The translations under genes and the position numbers were made by a program. The notes under the pieces are model-generated. The model was not told where the DNA came from. It saw only the letters and a list, made by a program, of their open reading frames with translations, and did not search any database. Shown here in pieces: positions 12,943 to 20,073 of a stretch of 20,073 nucleotides of DNA. Every line of letters starts with the position of its first letter. The first letter of the stretch is position 1. Source of the stretch: a virus; IMG/VR virus record IMGVR_UViG_3300025646_000506, positions 1 through 20,073 of that record. One strand, 5' to 3'.

Positions 12943-13322
12943 TACTTTTTCTCTTTTTCGTAATCTACTTCAAAATAACGAATGCCTTCACTGTCATTAA
13001 TAATATAACCAGCTTTTTCTTCTGGATTAATTTTTTGAGCAGCTTCTAGAATTCTTCTAAAAGTTTCTGCCAGATCACCATCATTGTTATTCTCAGATTT
13101 TTCTTGAGCTGAATGAATTTCTTCAAGAGTTAAATAAAACATAACTCTATCTGAGTCAGGTTGAAAGCACATGACACCAGGGCCTTCAACTTGCCAAAAT
13201 TTAAAGTATTCTTTACCCATGTCACCCAAGATAAACCTTACGGTTGTATCTAACATTTTTACTTTTTCTTGATCAATGTTTTTTCCAAGAACACTACGAA
13301 TTAATTTTTCTCTTCTGTTCAT
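12942..13322 (-). CDS. Conserved-looking cyanophage hypothetical protein
   Basis: A 126-aa acidic protein linked to its neighbours by an ATGA overlap upstream and TAATG downstream. It has a compact alpha/beta pattern: a basic N-terminal helix (MNRREKLIRSVLGKN), an EYFKFWQVEGPGVMCFQPDS core, a helix ETFRRILEAAQKINP and the end AGYIINDSEGIRYFEVDYE. The GPGVMCFQP and DGDLAETFRRILEAAQK segments seem familiar from marine cyanophage hypothetical proteins, but I cannot attach a function. There is no membrane segment or catalytic motif. Confidence 0.7.
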   Translation of the reverse strand: MNRREKLIRSVLGKNIDQEKVKMLDTTVRFILGDMGKEYFKFWQVEGPGVMCFQPDSDRVMFYLTLEEIHSAQEKSENNNDGDLAETFRRILEAAQKINPEEKAGYIINDSEGIRYFEVDYEKEKK

Positions 13323-13777
13323 TTTTTTATTAGACCCTGTTTTGATAAAGATTCTAATAGTTTTGGAAGTGGTTTGTAGATTACAACTAATTTGCCAAGG
13401 TTGCCTCGTTTTTTAATTAATTTTCCATCTTCATCTTTAAGTTTATCAAATTCACCAGACCGTATTAAATATTCAGCAACACATCTTAACCTTCGCTTTA
13501 GAGGTAATTCTGCGGACGGAAATTTACCACAAATTGTATCTGGTTTCATATCTTTAAATGCGGTGCGCAGTCTATTTGCTAATGTCATTTGAAAGCCTTC
13601 TTCTTCTTGTTCATATTCTTTAATATTTTGTAAATATCGTTTTAAACAATCAGAATCAAAAGAACCATTTGGAGGAAGAAAAAAAGATACTTGCTTAACT
13701 AAAGAAGGAGGTAAAAGCAAATTAAAATTTTCAAGTGAAATAGATTTTAAATCTATATCATCAAAACGATTTGACAT
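13319..13777 (-). CDS. Hypothetical protein, possible DNA-binding or accessory factor
   Basis: A 152-aa protein from the ATG at 13777. The frame extends to 13843, but the extra 22 residues (MNLKIFINKNLYIKLLIQLK...) overlap the upstream gene and look like a shadow; the ATG at 13777 is one base after that gene's stop (TAAAATG). The protein is helical and Leu/Lys/Glu-rich. The middle and C-terminus (LPLKRRLRCVAEYLIRSGEF, then KRGNLGKLVVIYKPLPKLLE) could form a winged-helix-like unit, but no defined family is recognised. The operon position next to an HTH protein is compatible with a regulatory or replication accessory role. Confidence 0.65.
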   Translation of the reverse strand: MSNRFDDIDLKSISLENFNLLLPPSLVKQVSFFLPPNGSFDSDCLKRYLQNIKEYEQEEEGFQMTLANRLRTAFKDMKPDTICGKFPSAELPLKRRLRCVAEYLIRSGEFDKLKDEDGKLIKKRGNLGKLVVIYKPLPKLLESLSKQGLIKK

Positions 13778-13778
13778 T

Positions 13779-14186
13779 TTAAATTTCAGTTGGATGAGAA
13801 GTTTTATATAAAGGTTTTTGTTTATAAAAATCTTCAGGTTCAATTTTTTTATTTTTTATAAAAGATTGAATTAACTGGTTCCAGGGGATTCTAATAATTG
13901 CTTTACGCCCACTGTCGGGAACAATATTGATATAATGAATACCTTCTTTCCAACCATTGTCTGGTTTGTTTTTCCCTATTGCTATCCAATTTCTAATTGT
14001 TTGATCAGATACATTTAACCTACGACCACATTCTTCTGTTGAAATATATTCATCAGCATAAGCGTCTGGACACAAAGAAGATGAATTTTTATCAGGATGC
14101 TTGTCATACCACATAGAATTAAGGACGTTTTTTATTCCTCTTAATTCGTGTACGACATCTTTCATGACTTTATAAAATCCATTCAT
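13779..14186 (-). CDS. Helix-turn-helix regulator, excisionase/MerR-like
   Basis: A 135-aa protein. An N-terminal basic/amphipathic helix (residues 1-25) is followed by a linker and then a HTH at about 46-72: DEYISTEECGRRLNVSDQTI followed by RNWIAIGKN. A wing-like GWKEGIHYINIVPDSG and IIRIPWNQLIQSF follow. This is the layout of MerR/Xis-type small DNA-binding proteins and parallels the 84-aa protein at 4265-4519. As first gene of the leftward operon, facing a 50-base divergent region, it probably controls its own operon and/or the late fibre unit. Whether it is a repressor, activator or directionality factor cannot be decided. Confidence 0.7.
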   Translation of the reverse strand: MNGFYKVMKDVVHELRGIKNVLNSMWYDKHPDKNSSSLCPDAYADEYISTEECGRRLNVSDQTIRNWIAIGKNKPDNGWKEGIHYINIVPDSGRKAIIRIPWNQLIQSFIKNKKIEPEDFYKQKPLYKTSHPTEI

Positions 14187-14236
14187 AATGCAATAGCAGT
14201 TATTTATTGCTAGTCTATAAAAAATTCTAGCTAAAA
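14187..14236. promoter_or_regulatory. Divergent promoter region between HTH operon and late unit
   Basis: A 50-base AT-rich gap between divergent starts. It contains a GCAATA...TATTGC inverted repeat (about 14190-14210) and two CTAG sites bracketing TATAAA. This is a natural place for an operator bound by the HTH protein and for back-to-back promoters. The sites are read by eye only. Confidence 0.35.
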
Positions 14237-14563
14237 ATGGAAAATCAAGTTGAGCCCTCTGTTCAAATTCCTCAATTTAATCCAGAAGATCTGGAAGAAA
14301 TGAAAAAACAAGCTAGAGAACTAGCCATTCAACAGGTTTTGCAAAGAAGAACTGAAATTCAACAGCAACAACAAATGACTCCTGTAGTGCCACAGCAAAG
14401 AAATTTAATGCCAAATTTACAAGGCAATCAAAAAAGAAGTCTTACAGTTGCAGAAATTCTTTTGATGTTTGTTCTTTCTTGTCTTTTGGTTTCAGGGCTG
14501 CAAGCTGGATGGCATGCAGTATCTAATATTTTACCTAGTATTGAAATAAAAATGAAAAAATAA
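14237..14563 (+). CDS. Small single-span membrane protein upstream of fibres, holin candidate
   Basis: A 108-aa protein. Residues 15-57 form a charged, Gln-rich helical domain (EDLEEMKKQARELAIQQVLQ and a polyglutamine run), followed by a basic linker and one hydrophobic segment at about 69-92 (SLTVAEILLMFVLSCLLVSG), then an amphipathic end with EIKMKK. The layout matches small proteins I recall just before tail-fibre genes in cyanopodoviruses. Function could be a holin or other lysis-membrane protein, since no other membrane protein is visible in the window, or a virion membrane component. With one span and a cytoplasmic N-domain it does not fit the classical multi-span holin classes well. 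Confidence 0.6.
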   Translation: MENQVEPSVQIPQFNPEDLEEMKKQARELAIQQVLQRRTEIQQQQQMTPVVPQQRNLMPNLQGNQKRSLTVAEILLMFVLSCLLVSGLQAGWHAVSNILPSIEIKMKK

Positions 14564-14580
14564 CTCAGATACAGTGGAAT

Positions 14581-14586
14581 TATAAT
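14581..14586 (+). promoter_or_regulatory. Candidate -10 element before the first fibre
   Basis: TATAAT in the context GGAATTATAATTACAAATAGG, 25 bases before the GTG start at 14612. It matches the contexts at 1110 and 16917 (ATTATAATT followed by an A-rich stretch). No -35 hexamer is seen at normal spacing. Confidence 0.4.
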
Positions 14587-14611
14587 TACAAATAGGTATT
14601 AAATATGTTAA

Positions 14612-16900
14612 GTGGCAGATAGAAAGATTTCGGAATTATCAGCAATTGCCGGTGCAGATATTGCAGATGGCGATTTATATACTGTTGTTGATGTTTCCGA
14701 AGTAGATCCTGGGTTAAAAAATAGAAAATTTACTTTTCTATCTTCTCGGGAATATTATAATGTTTATTATCTACAGTTAACAGGCGGCACGATTGCTGGT
14801 AGTTTAACTGTAGATAATGATCTTTCTATTGGTGGAACTTTTGCGCCGTTAAACGTTAATATATCAGGCACTGGAACATTTAACCAATTAATTTGCACCG
14901 GCACTGGAGAGTTTAGAAATTTACTGAGTGGCAATACAATTACTGGTTCTGATTTAAGAGGTACCAACGCTAATATTACAACTGGAAATATCACACAAAT
15001 TATCTGTACCACAATTACTGGAACATCTGCAGGTTTTAATGTTGTTACAGGTGGTACCGTAACAGGATCTACAGGTAAATTCACAGAAATTACAGGTCAA
15101 AAATTCATTGGTTCAAGTGGTTTATTCAATACTGTTAGCGGCGCCATCATTACTGGCGCACAAATTAACACAACTGGTACGTTATCTGGTACAACTATTA
15201 CAGGTGAAACCGGTAAGTTTACAAACTTTACAGCAACAAATATTACTGGAACAACAATTACTGGAACAACAGGTAAGTTTTCAAATATTAGTGGAACCAA
15301 TATTACAGGTAACACAATTACAGGAATAACAATAAAAGGTGCAACAATTACAGGAACTACTGGAACGTTTATTTCTTTAACTGGCACCAGTATTACTGGG
15401 CAGACAGGTAAATTTATTAATTTTAGTGGAACAACTGGTAATTTTGTTTCTTTAACAAGTCAATTTATTACAGGTTCTACGCAAATATCTGGATTAACAA
15501 TTAAAGGTTCAACAGGAAATTTTAATGAAATTACAGGTGAAACAGGAATATTTACCACAAAATTAAGTGGAAAAACAATTACTGGCAATACAGGTTTATT
15601 TTCTACACAGCAAGCAGTTTCAGGAGTTTTTACCACTAGAGTAAGTGGTCAAACAATTACTGGTATTACTGGACAATTTACTTCTTTAACAGCTTTAACA
15701 GGTACTTTTACAGATCAAGTAAATATTCCTAGTATTTCAACAACTGGTAATGTTGAAATTGGTGGGAATTTAACGCTTACAGGCACGGGATTTTTCCAAC
15801 AAAATATAAACGTTTCAGGTCGCGTAAGTGGTGTTACCATTTCAGGTATTACAGGTACTTTCGGTGATATCACTGCAAATACTATTACTGGTTCGACTTT
15901 AATAACAGGTGAAAATATTAATGCAAATAATATTACTGGCACCACAATTACCGGAGTTACAGGTAAATTTACATCATTAACAGGAACAAGTATTACTGGT
16001 GTAACTATTACAGGTGAAACAGGTAAATTTTCAAACCTTACAAGTACAAATATAACCGGAACCACAATTACTGGAACAACTGGTAACTTTCAAATTGTTA
16101 CTGTTTCAGGATTAAACGCCACAACAAAAATTTCTGGCGTCACTATTACAGGTCAAACTGGACAGTTTACAGTAGCAACTATTAGTAGTTTTACAGCTAC
16201 TTCTATTACAGGGACCACAATTACTGGTACTACTGGTAACTTTGCATTTATTACAGCAGGTTCAATTACAGGCACCACAATTACTGGAACAACTGTAAAA
16301 GGTACCACTATTACAGGTACAACAGGTTTATTTGATAATTTAACTGGTAACACGATTGGCTTTTCAACTCTTAATGTTGAAACAGGTAATTTTACAACTG
16401 TAAGTGGTACATCGGGTACTTTTACAGATACCCTATCTGGCGAAAATATTGTTGGTCAAGATTTAACGGTAAGCAGAATTACAGGTACTACTAGGGTTGT
16501 TACTGATTTATTAAGCGGCACCACTATTACTGGTAGCACAGGCAGCATTCATTTTATTTCAGGCTCTACTGGCATTTTTACAGATCGAATTTCTGGAGAT
16601 TATATTACTGGTGGCACTTTAATTGAATCAGTAACAGTTACCGCTATAACGGGTAACTTTACTGTTGCTAACTTTGTCACCACATCAACAGGTAATATTC
16701 TTTCCAGTGGTTATATTTCAGGCGCCTCTGGATTAAGAACAGATAGGAATGTTAGAGGTGCAATGCTTGAAACAAAAGCTGTGTATGATATTGACCAAAC
16801 TGTTGAAAGTGGTTACAACGCTTTATCTATTACACCTTTAGAAATAGCAACCGGAGTTACTGTTACAGTACCTACCGGTTCAACTTGGTTGACATTATAA
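14612..16900 (+). CDS. Repetitive tail fibre protein
   Basis: A 762-aa fibre. The N-terminal MADRKISELSAIAGADIADG...LYTVVDVSE is the particle-attachment signature of many cyanophage fibres. The bulk (about 80-690) is a long run of T-G-T-x-I-T-G-x-T-G-x-F-like units (such as TGTTITGTTGKFSNISGTNI) made almost only of Thr, Gly, Ile, Ser, Asn, Phe and Val, which probably form a trimeric triple-beta fibre. The end (TVESGYNALSITPLEIATGV, VTVPTGSTWLTL) is a compact C-terminal cap also typical of marine phage fibres. There is no S74 chaperone. The GTG at 14612 is preferred because a nearby ATG at 14605 is out of frame and soon stops. The gene is 40 bases before the second fibre and shares its repeat style. 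Repeats probably vary in number by recombination. Confidence 0.85.
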   Translation: MADRKISELSAIAGADIADGDLYTVVDVSEVDPGLKNRKFTFLSSREYYNVYYLQLTGGTIAGSLTVDNDLSIGGTFAPLNVNISGTGTFNQLICTGTGEFRNLLSGNTITGSDLRGTNANITTGNITQIICTTITGTSAGFNVVTGGTVTGSTGKFTEITGQKFIGSSGLFNTVSGAIITGAQINTTGTLSGTTITGETGKFTNFTATNITGTTITGTTGKFSNISGTNITGNTITGITIKGATITGTTGTFISLTGTSITGQTGKFINFSGTTGNFVSLTSQFITGSTQISGLTIKGSTGNFNEITGETGIFTTKLSGKTITGNTGLFSTQQAVSGVFTTRVSGQTITGITGQFTSLTALTGTFTDQVNIPSISTTGNVEIGGNLTLTGTGFFQQNINVSGRVSGVTISGITGTFGDITANTITGSTLITGENINANNITGTTITGVTGKFTSLTGTSITGVTITGETGKFSNLTSTNITGTTITGTTGNFQIVTVSGLNATTKISGVTITGQTGQFTVATISSFTATSITGTTITGTTGNFAFITAGSITGTTITGTTVKGTTITGTTGLFDNLTGNTIGFSTLNVETGNFTTVSGTSGTFTDTLSGENIVGQDLTVSRITGTTRVVTDLLSGTTITGSTGSIHFISGSTGIFTDRISGDYITGGTLIESVTVTAITGNFTVANFVTTSTGNILSSGYISGASGLRTDRNVRGAMLETKAVYDIDQTVESGYNALSITPLEIATGVTVTVPTGSTWLTL

Positions 16901-16916
16901 ATAGATTTAAGGCGAT

Positions 16917-16922
16917 TATAAT
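16917..16922 (+). promoter_or_regulatory. Candidate -10 element before the second fibre
   Basis: TATAAT in GGCGATTATAATTGAAAATAAAA, 18 bases before the ATG at 16941. A TTGACA lies upstream at 16889, but at 22 bases it is too far for a standard -35/-10 pair. The context closely matches that at 14581. Confidence 0.4.
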
Positions 16923-16940
16923 TGAAAATAAAACAGAGAC

Positions 16941-19900
16941 ATGGCATTCGGTAAAGTAAAAGTTGATCAAATTATTTATTCTAGTGGCGCCAGTGAAGTT
17001 ACTTTAAATGTTTCTGGTTTGCTTGATGCAAGCGCAAGCAATCTTACTATTTCAGGAACTATTTCAGGTGTAACTGGAGAGTTTCAAACTGTTGTTGCTC
17101 CTTCAGGTAATTTTAGTGGGTTAGCGGTTTCTACTGGTGATTTTACCTATATTACGGGTGTTGAAGTTAATGTTTTAACTTTATTATCAGGAACAACAAT
17201 TACTGGTCAGACTGGTAATTTTGATGTATTAAACGTTGGTGGTCATACGTCTACTGGTACTATTTCTGGTACTACTATTACAGGTCAGACTGGTAATTTT
17301 GATGTATTAAATGCCAATACAGCTACTTTTGTAACTGGCATTACAAAAGAACGTTTAACTGTTACTGGTGATGCATATTTTGTTGAAGATATTTTTGTAA
17401 CTGGTTCAGGTGTTTTTGGTTCAGGTGTTTATTCTACAGGCGGTGTCATTTCTGGTATTACTGTCCAAGGAGGTACCGGAGACTTTACAAACATTACTGG
17501 TGCAAATATTTATGGAACAACTTTAATTTCTGGTCAAACCATTTCTGGTGTTGACATTAGAGGTACAACCAGTATTTCTGGTAATTTAATTACGGGTGGT
17601 AGTTTAACCGTTACAGGTACAATTAGCGGTAGCGTTATTACTGGCGATACTGGTAGATTTACAAGCATTACAGGTGCAGATATTATCGGCGTTACTAGTA
17701 TTTCTGGTGGTGCTATCTCTGGCAATAGTTTAGTTGCAACTTCTGTAACTGGTGGTTCATTATTAGTTACTGGTAATGTTACACATACAGGTAATGCAAC
17801 AACTGATTTAAAAGGTTATCCATTAGAGGAAGGTAGTGGCACTAGAGCGCTTCGTTTTTATGAAGCAAATAATACAAATTATGTTGCACTTAAAGCTGCA
17901 AGTGGTATCACTAGCAATGTAACTTGGACGTTGCCTGATGCAGATGCAACTGTTTCTGGTTATGCATTAGTTAGTGATGCAGCTGGAACTTTAAGTTGGG
18001 CATCTGCTGGTGATGAACAGGTTTATTCAACAGGTATTAATTCAACACTTAATTTAGAAGAAGGAACTAATTATGTTGTTTTAAAAGCAAATGCAACAGG
18101 AAGTGGACTTGCTTATTCAACTAGTAATTTATATTACAGTAATGCGACAAATTACTTAAATGCAGTTGGTTTAAGTGGAACAACTATTACTGGCGATACA
18201 GGCAACATTGGAACAGGTAATTTTGTTTTAGCTAAAGGCACTACTATTTCAGGTACTACTATTACAGGTCAGACTGGTAATTTTAATATTGCAACTATTG
18301 GAACTAATTTAACTTCAAATGGAGGCAGCACCCTTAAAAAAACTACGACTATTACAGGATTGTCTAGTTTATTACAATTTAAAGATAATGCAGATGGTGA
18401 TAGTACTGAAGTTAGATTTTACCAAGGGAACAGTGCAAACTATGTTGCATTTAGAGCACCAACAACATTAAATGGTAGTAATACTACATTTAGATTACCT
18501 AGTGGTGATAGCACATCTGGTGATGTGTTAATGACTGACGGTGCAGGTAAATTAAGTTTTACTACTATTTCTGCAGGCTCTACTTTAAGTGGTATTACTG
18601 AAACAGGTATAACACAATATGGTGCAAATCAAGACACTCTTACTCAAAGTGGTGCTGTTGTTATTGGCACAGCAGCTGGTAAAATAGCTAATGCTTTTGG
18701 CCGAAATACAATTTTGTCTGGTGTATTAATCGGCCAAAATGTATGTTCAGGCACAACTGGATTTGCCAGCAATGAAGGAAAAAATGTCATTATAGGTTGC
18801 GAAGCAGCAACAGAATTATATGAACCACAGCGTGCTGTTATTATTGGTTTTGAAGGTGGCAAAGGCGGTAATAATACTTATAGAACATCAGATGATTGCG
18901 TTCTTATTGGTTATCAAGCAGGTAAAGATGCAAACTTATTTGGTTATTCCTCAACCACTAACAAAGCTATTGTTATTGGATCTAAAGCTTGTAACTTAAA
19001 TGCAGGTATTGCAAATGGTATTTATATAGGATCAGAGGCATGTTCTGGATTTATAACAAGTCATACTAACAATACAGTTATAGGACACAGAGGTTTACGC
19101 AAAGCAGGAACTGCTGATTATAATGTTTTCATTGGTAGCAATGTTGCTGAATCTGGTGAATACTATACAAATACTGTTGCTATAGGTTATCAAGCTGCTG
19201 CATATAATGCATATAGTCAAACCAAAAATTCTGGTAATGTTTGGATAGGTTATCAATGTGGTAAGTATTTACAGGGCGAAACTTATAATAGTGTTGTTAT
19301 TGGTGAGAAAGCAGCTACTACTGGATTTGATGTTAAAGATTCTGTCATTATAGGTAAAGATGCTATTGGCTTTGCAAATAGTGTTTCTGGTATAATTGCT
19401 ATTGGCTATAAAGCTGGCGGAAAACCTAACAATGTCGGCAGGCTAAATGTATTTATAGGAAATCAAACAGCTTCAGGTCATCAAACTGGTCAATACAATA
19501 CTTATGTTGGACATGGTATTGCATCAGGTGCATTTGCTTCTTTTAACCAGAAGAATTCTGTAATGGGTTATGGAGCTGTTCCATTTTTATATGAGGCATC
19601 AGGCAATGTAATTCTTGGTCATCAAGCAGCAGTATCTACTCGTTATGCTAGTGGTTGCACATATATTGGTGCTAACTGTGTTGCTTTTTCCTTCTCTGGA
19701 ACTGGTAATACTGTAGTAGGCAACCTAGCAGGTAATGATTTAGATTATGGAGCATATAATACACTTATTGGAACAGAAGCGGATGGAATAGGAACTGGTT
19801 CTAATAATACAGTAATAGGATACCAAGCAGCGGCATCGGCACTTATTGTTAGTAATCAAATTACATTAGGTAATTCATCTATTACATCATTAAGATGTAA

Positions 19901-20073
19901 TGTAACAAGTATTAGTAGTCTTTCTGATGAAAGAGATAAAACAAACATTACAGATCTTGAGCATGGTGTTAATTTTATTAAACGATTAAGACCTGTTAAG
20001 TTTGACTGGGCGCGTAGAGATGGTAGCTTTGAAGGCAAAAAAGATTATGGTTTTATTGCTCAAGAGTTACAAA
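16941..20073 (+). CDS. Second tail fibre with YadA-like head repeats and S74 chaperone (3' partial)
   Basis: Open from ATG to the window edge, 1044 residues visible. Order: N-terminal MAFGKVKVDQIIYSSGAS attachment region; T-G-x-x-I-S/T-G repeats to about 290; two related beta modules (FYEANNTNYVALKA...WTLPDADATVSGYAL at about 305-355, and VRFYQGNSANYVAFRAP...FRLPSGDSTSGDVL at about 490-540); about 22 repeats with V/I-x-I-G-x-x-A cores (VLIGYQAGKDA, TVIGYQAAASA) at about 570-985, like the left-handed roll of YadA heads; then the start of an S74 peptidase/intramolecular chaperone, SLSDERDKTNITDLEHGVNF and RPVKFDW...DYGFIAQELQ. Ser995 and Lys1000 match the S-x4-K self-cleavage dyad. The chaperone trimerises and is released after folding. 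The fibre should recognise the host surface. Several cysteines in the IG repeats are unusual. Confidence 0.88.
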   Translation, partial: MAFGKVKVDQIIYSSGASEVTLNVSGLLDASASNLTISGTISGVTGEFQTVVAPSGNFSGLAVSTGDFTYITGVEVNVLTLLSGTTITGQTGNFDVLNVGGHTSTGTISGTTITGQTGNFDVLNANTATFVTGITKERLTVTGDAYFVEDIFVTGSGVFGSGVYSTGGVISGITVQGGTGDFTNITGANIYGTTLISGQTISGVDIRGTTSISGNLITGGSLTVTGTISGSVITGDTGRFTSITGADIIGVTSISGGAISGNSLVATSVTGGSLLVTGNVTHTGNATTDLKGYPLEEGSGTRALRFYEANNTNYVALKAASGITSNVTWTLPDADATVSGYALVSDAAGTLSWASAGDEQVYSTGINSTLNLEEGTNYVVLKANATGSGLAYSTSNLYYSNATNYLNAVGLSGTTITGDTGNIGTGNFVLAKGTTISGTTITGQTGNFNIATIGTNLTSNGGSTLKKTTTITGLSSLLQFKDNADGDSTEVRFYQGNSANYVAFRAPTTLNGSNTTFRLPSGDSTSGDVLMTDGAGKLSFTTISAGSTLSGITETGITQYGANQDTLTQSGAVVIGTAAGKIANAFGRNTILSGVLIGQNVCSGTTGFASNEGKNVIIGCEAATELYEPQRAVIIGFEGGKGGNNTYRTSDDCVLIGYQAGKDANLFGYSSTTNKAIVIGSKACNLNAGIANGIYIGSEACSGFITSHTNNTVIGHRGLRKAGTADYNVFIGSNVAESGEYYTNTVAIGYQAAAYNAYSQTKNSGNVWIGYQCGKYLQGETYNSVVIGEKAATTGFDVKDSVIIGKDAIGFANSVSGIIAIGYKAGGKPNNVGRLNVFIGNQTASGHQTGQYNTYVGHGIASGAFASFNQKNSVMGYGAVPFLYEASGNVILGHQAAVSTRYASGCTYIGANCVAFSFSGTGNTVVGNLAGNDLDYGAYNTLIGTEADGIGTGSNNTVIGYQAAASALIVSNQITLGNSSITSLRCNVTSISSLSDERDKTNITDLEHGVNFIKRLRPVKFDWARRDGSFEGKKDYGFIAQELQ
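17205..17311 (+). repeat. Tandem near-identical coding repeat in the second fibre
   Basis: A 29-base segment starting GGTCAGACTGGTAATTTTGA occurs at 17205-17233 and again, identical, at 17283-17311, a 78-base (26-codon) period. Its first 18 bases recur at 18267-18284. It encodes GQTGNFDVLN. Identity at DNA level, including synonymous positions, points to recent duplication and a substrate for repeat expansion or contraction. Confidence 0.7.

Noticed and set aside
15097-16353. Long antisense frames across the first fibre (15097-15387, 15715-16065, 16153-16353) coding VPVIVVPVI-type sequence
   Set aside because: They are the mechanical complement of the repeated ACT/GGT/ATT codons of the T-G-x-I-T-G units, with no starts or context of their own.
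14612-20073. Diversity-generating retroelement or CRISPR-like explanation for the regular repeats
   Set aside because: No reverse transcriptase or spacer structure; repeats are in frame and encode fibre structure.

Overview
This window is a dense, AT-rich stretch (roughly one third G+C by eye) of a tailed phage genome. It is most likely a cyanophage of a phycobilisome-containing picocyanobacterium (Synechococcus or Cyanobium type). The evidence is a NblA-like phycobilisome-degradation protein, two adjacent fibres built from T-G-T-x-I-T-G repeats of the kind common in marine cyanophages, a GH24 endolysin, and several small proteins that I recall from cyanophages, especially T7-like ones. No portal, terminase, capsid or polymerase gene is visible, so podovirus morphology is an inference. 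No tRNA, rRNA or CRISPR array was seen.

Layout. (1) 1-3780, plus strand: a tightly packed virion block. It holds the end of one gene, a transglycosylase-like protein, a 91-aa protein, a beta-rich 263-aa protein, a 545-aa protein and a 70-aa protein, with several TAATG stop/start overlaps. (2) 3781-5020: an interrupting module of an N-terminally truncated, apparently catalytically dead tyrosine-recombinase-like protein, a convergent excisionase-like HTH protein and an HNH endonuclease. (3) 5025-9391: a 1264-aa acidic protein, probably of the virion, followed by a chain of three small overlapping genes. (4) 9429-10704: endolysin, NblA-like protein and a conserved 105-aa protein, ending at a symmetric hairpin. 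(5) 10737-11344, minus strand: a DUF3310 protein and an unrecognised 118-aa protein whose 3' half is strikingly GC-rich. (6) 11401-11739, plus: a 112-aa protein. (7) 11736-14186, minus: a compact operon, in transcription order HTH regulator, two unknown proteins, DNA adenine methyltransferase-like protein, dCTP deaminase. (8) 14237-20073, plus: a small membrane protein and two large fibres. The second fibre carries YadA-like IG repeats and an S74 intramolecular chaperone, and runs off the window end.

How the genes work together. Blocks 1, 3 and 8 supply virion parts for wall penetration and host recognition. Block 4 supplies lysis plus a probable host-takeover function that breaks down the antenna. 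Block 7 supplies nucleotide metabolism and regulation. Block 2 looks like a remnant or hitchhiking lysogeny/mobility module lodged among virion genes. The most notable points are the NblA-like gene, the degenerate integrase/excisionase/HNH module, the GC-rich island inside one gene at about 11,000-11,160, a recurring TTATAATT motif just upstream of isolated late genes that often start with GTG or TTG, and two strong hairpins inside coding sequence.
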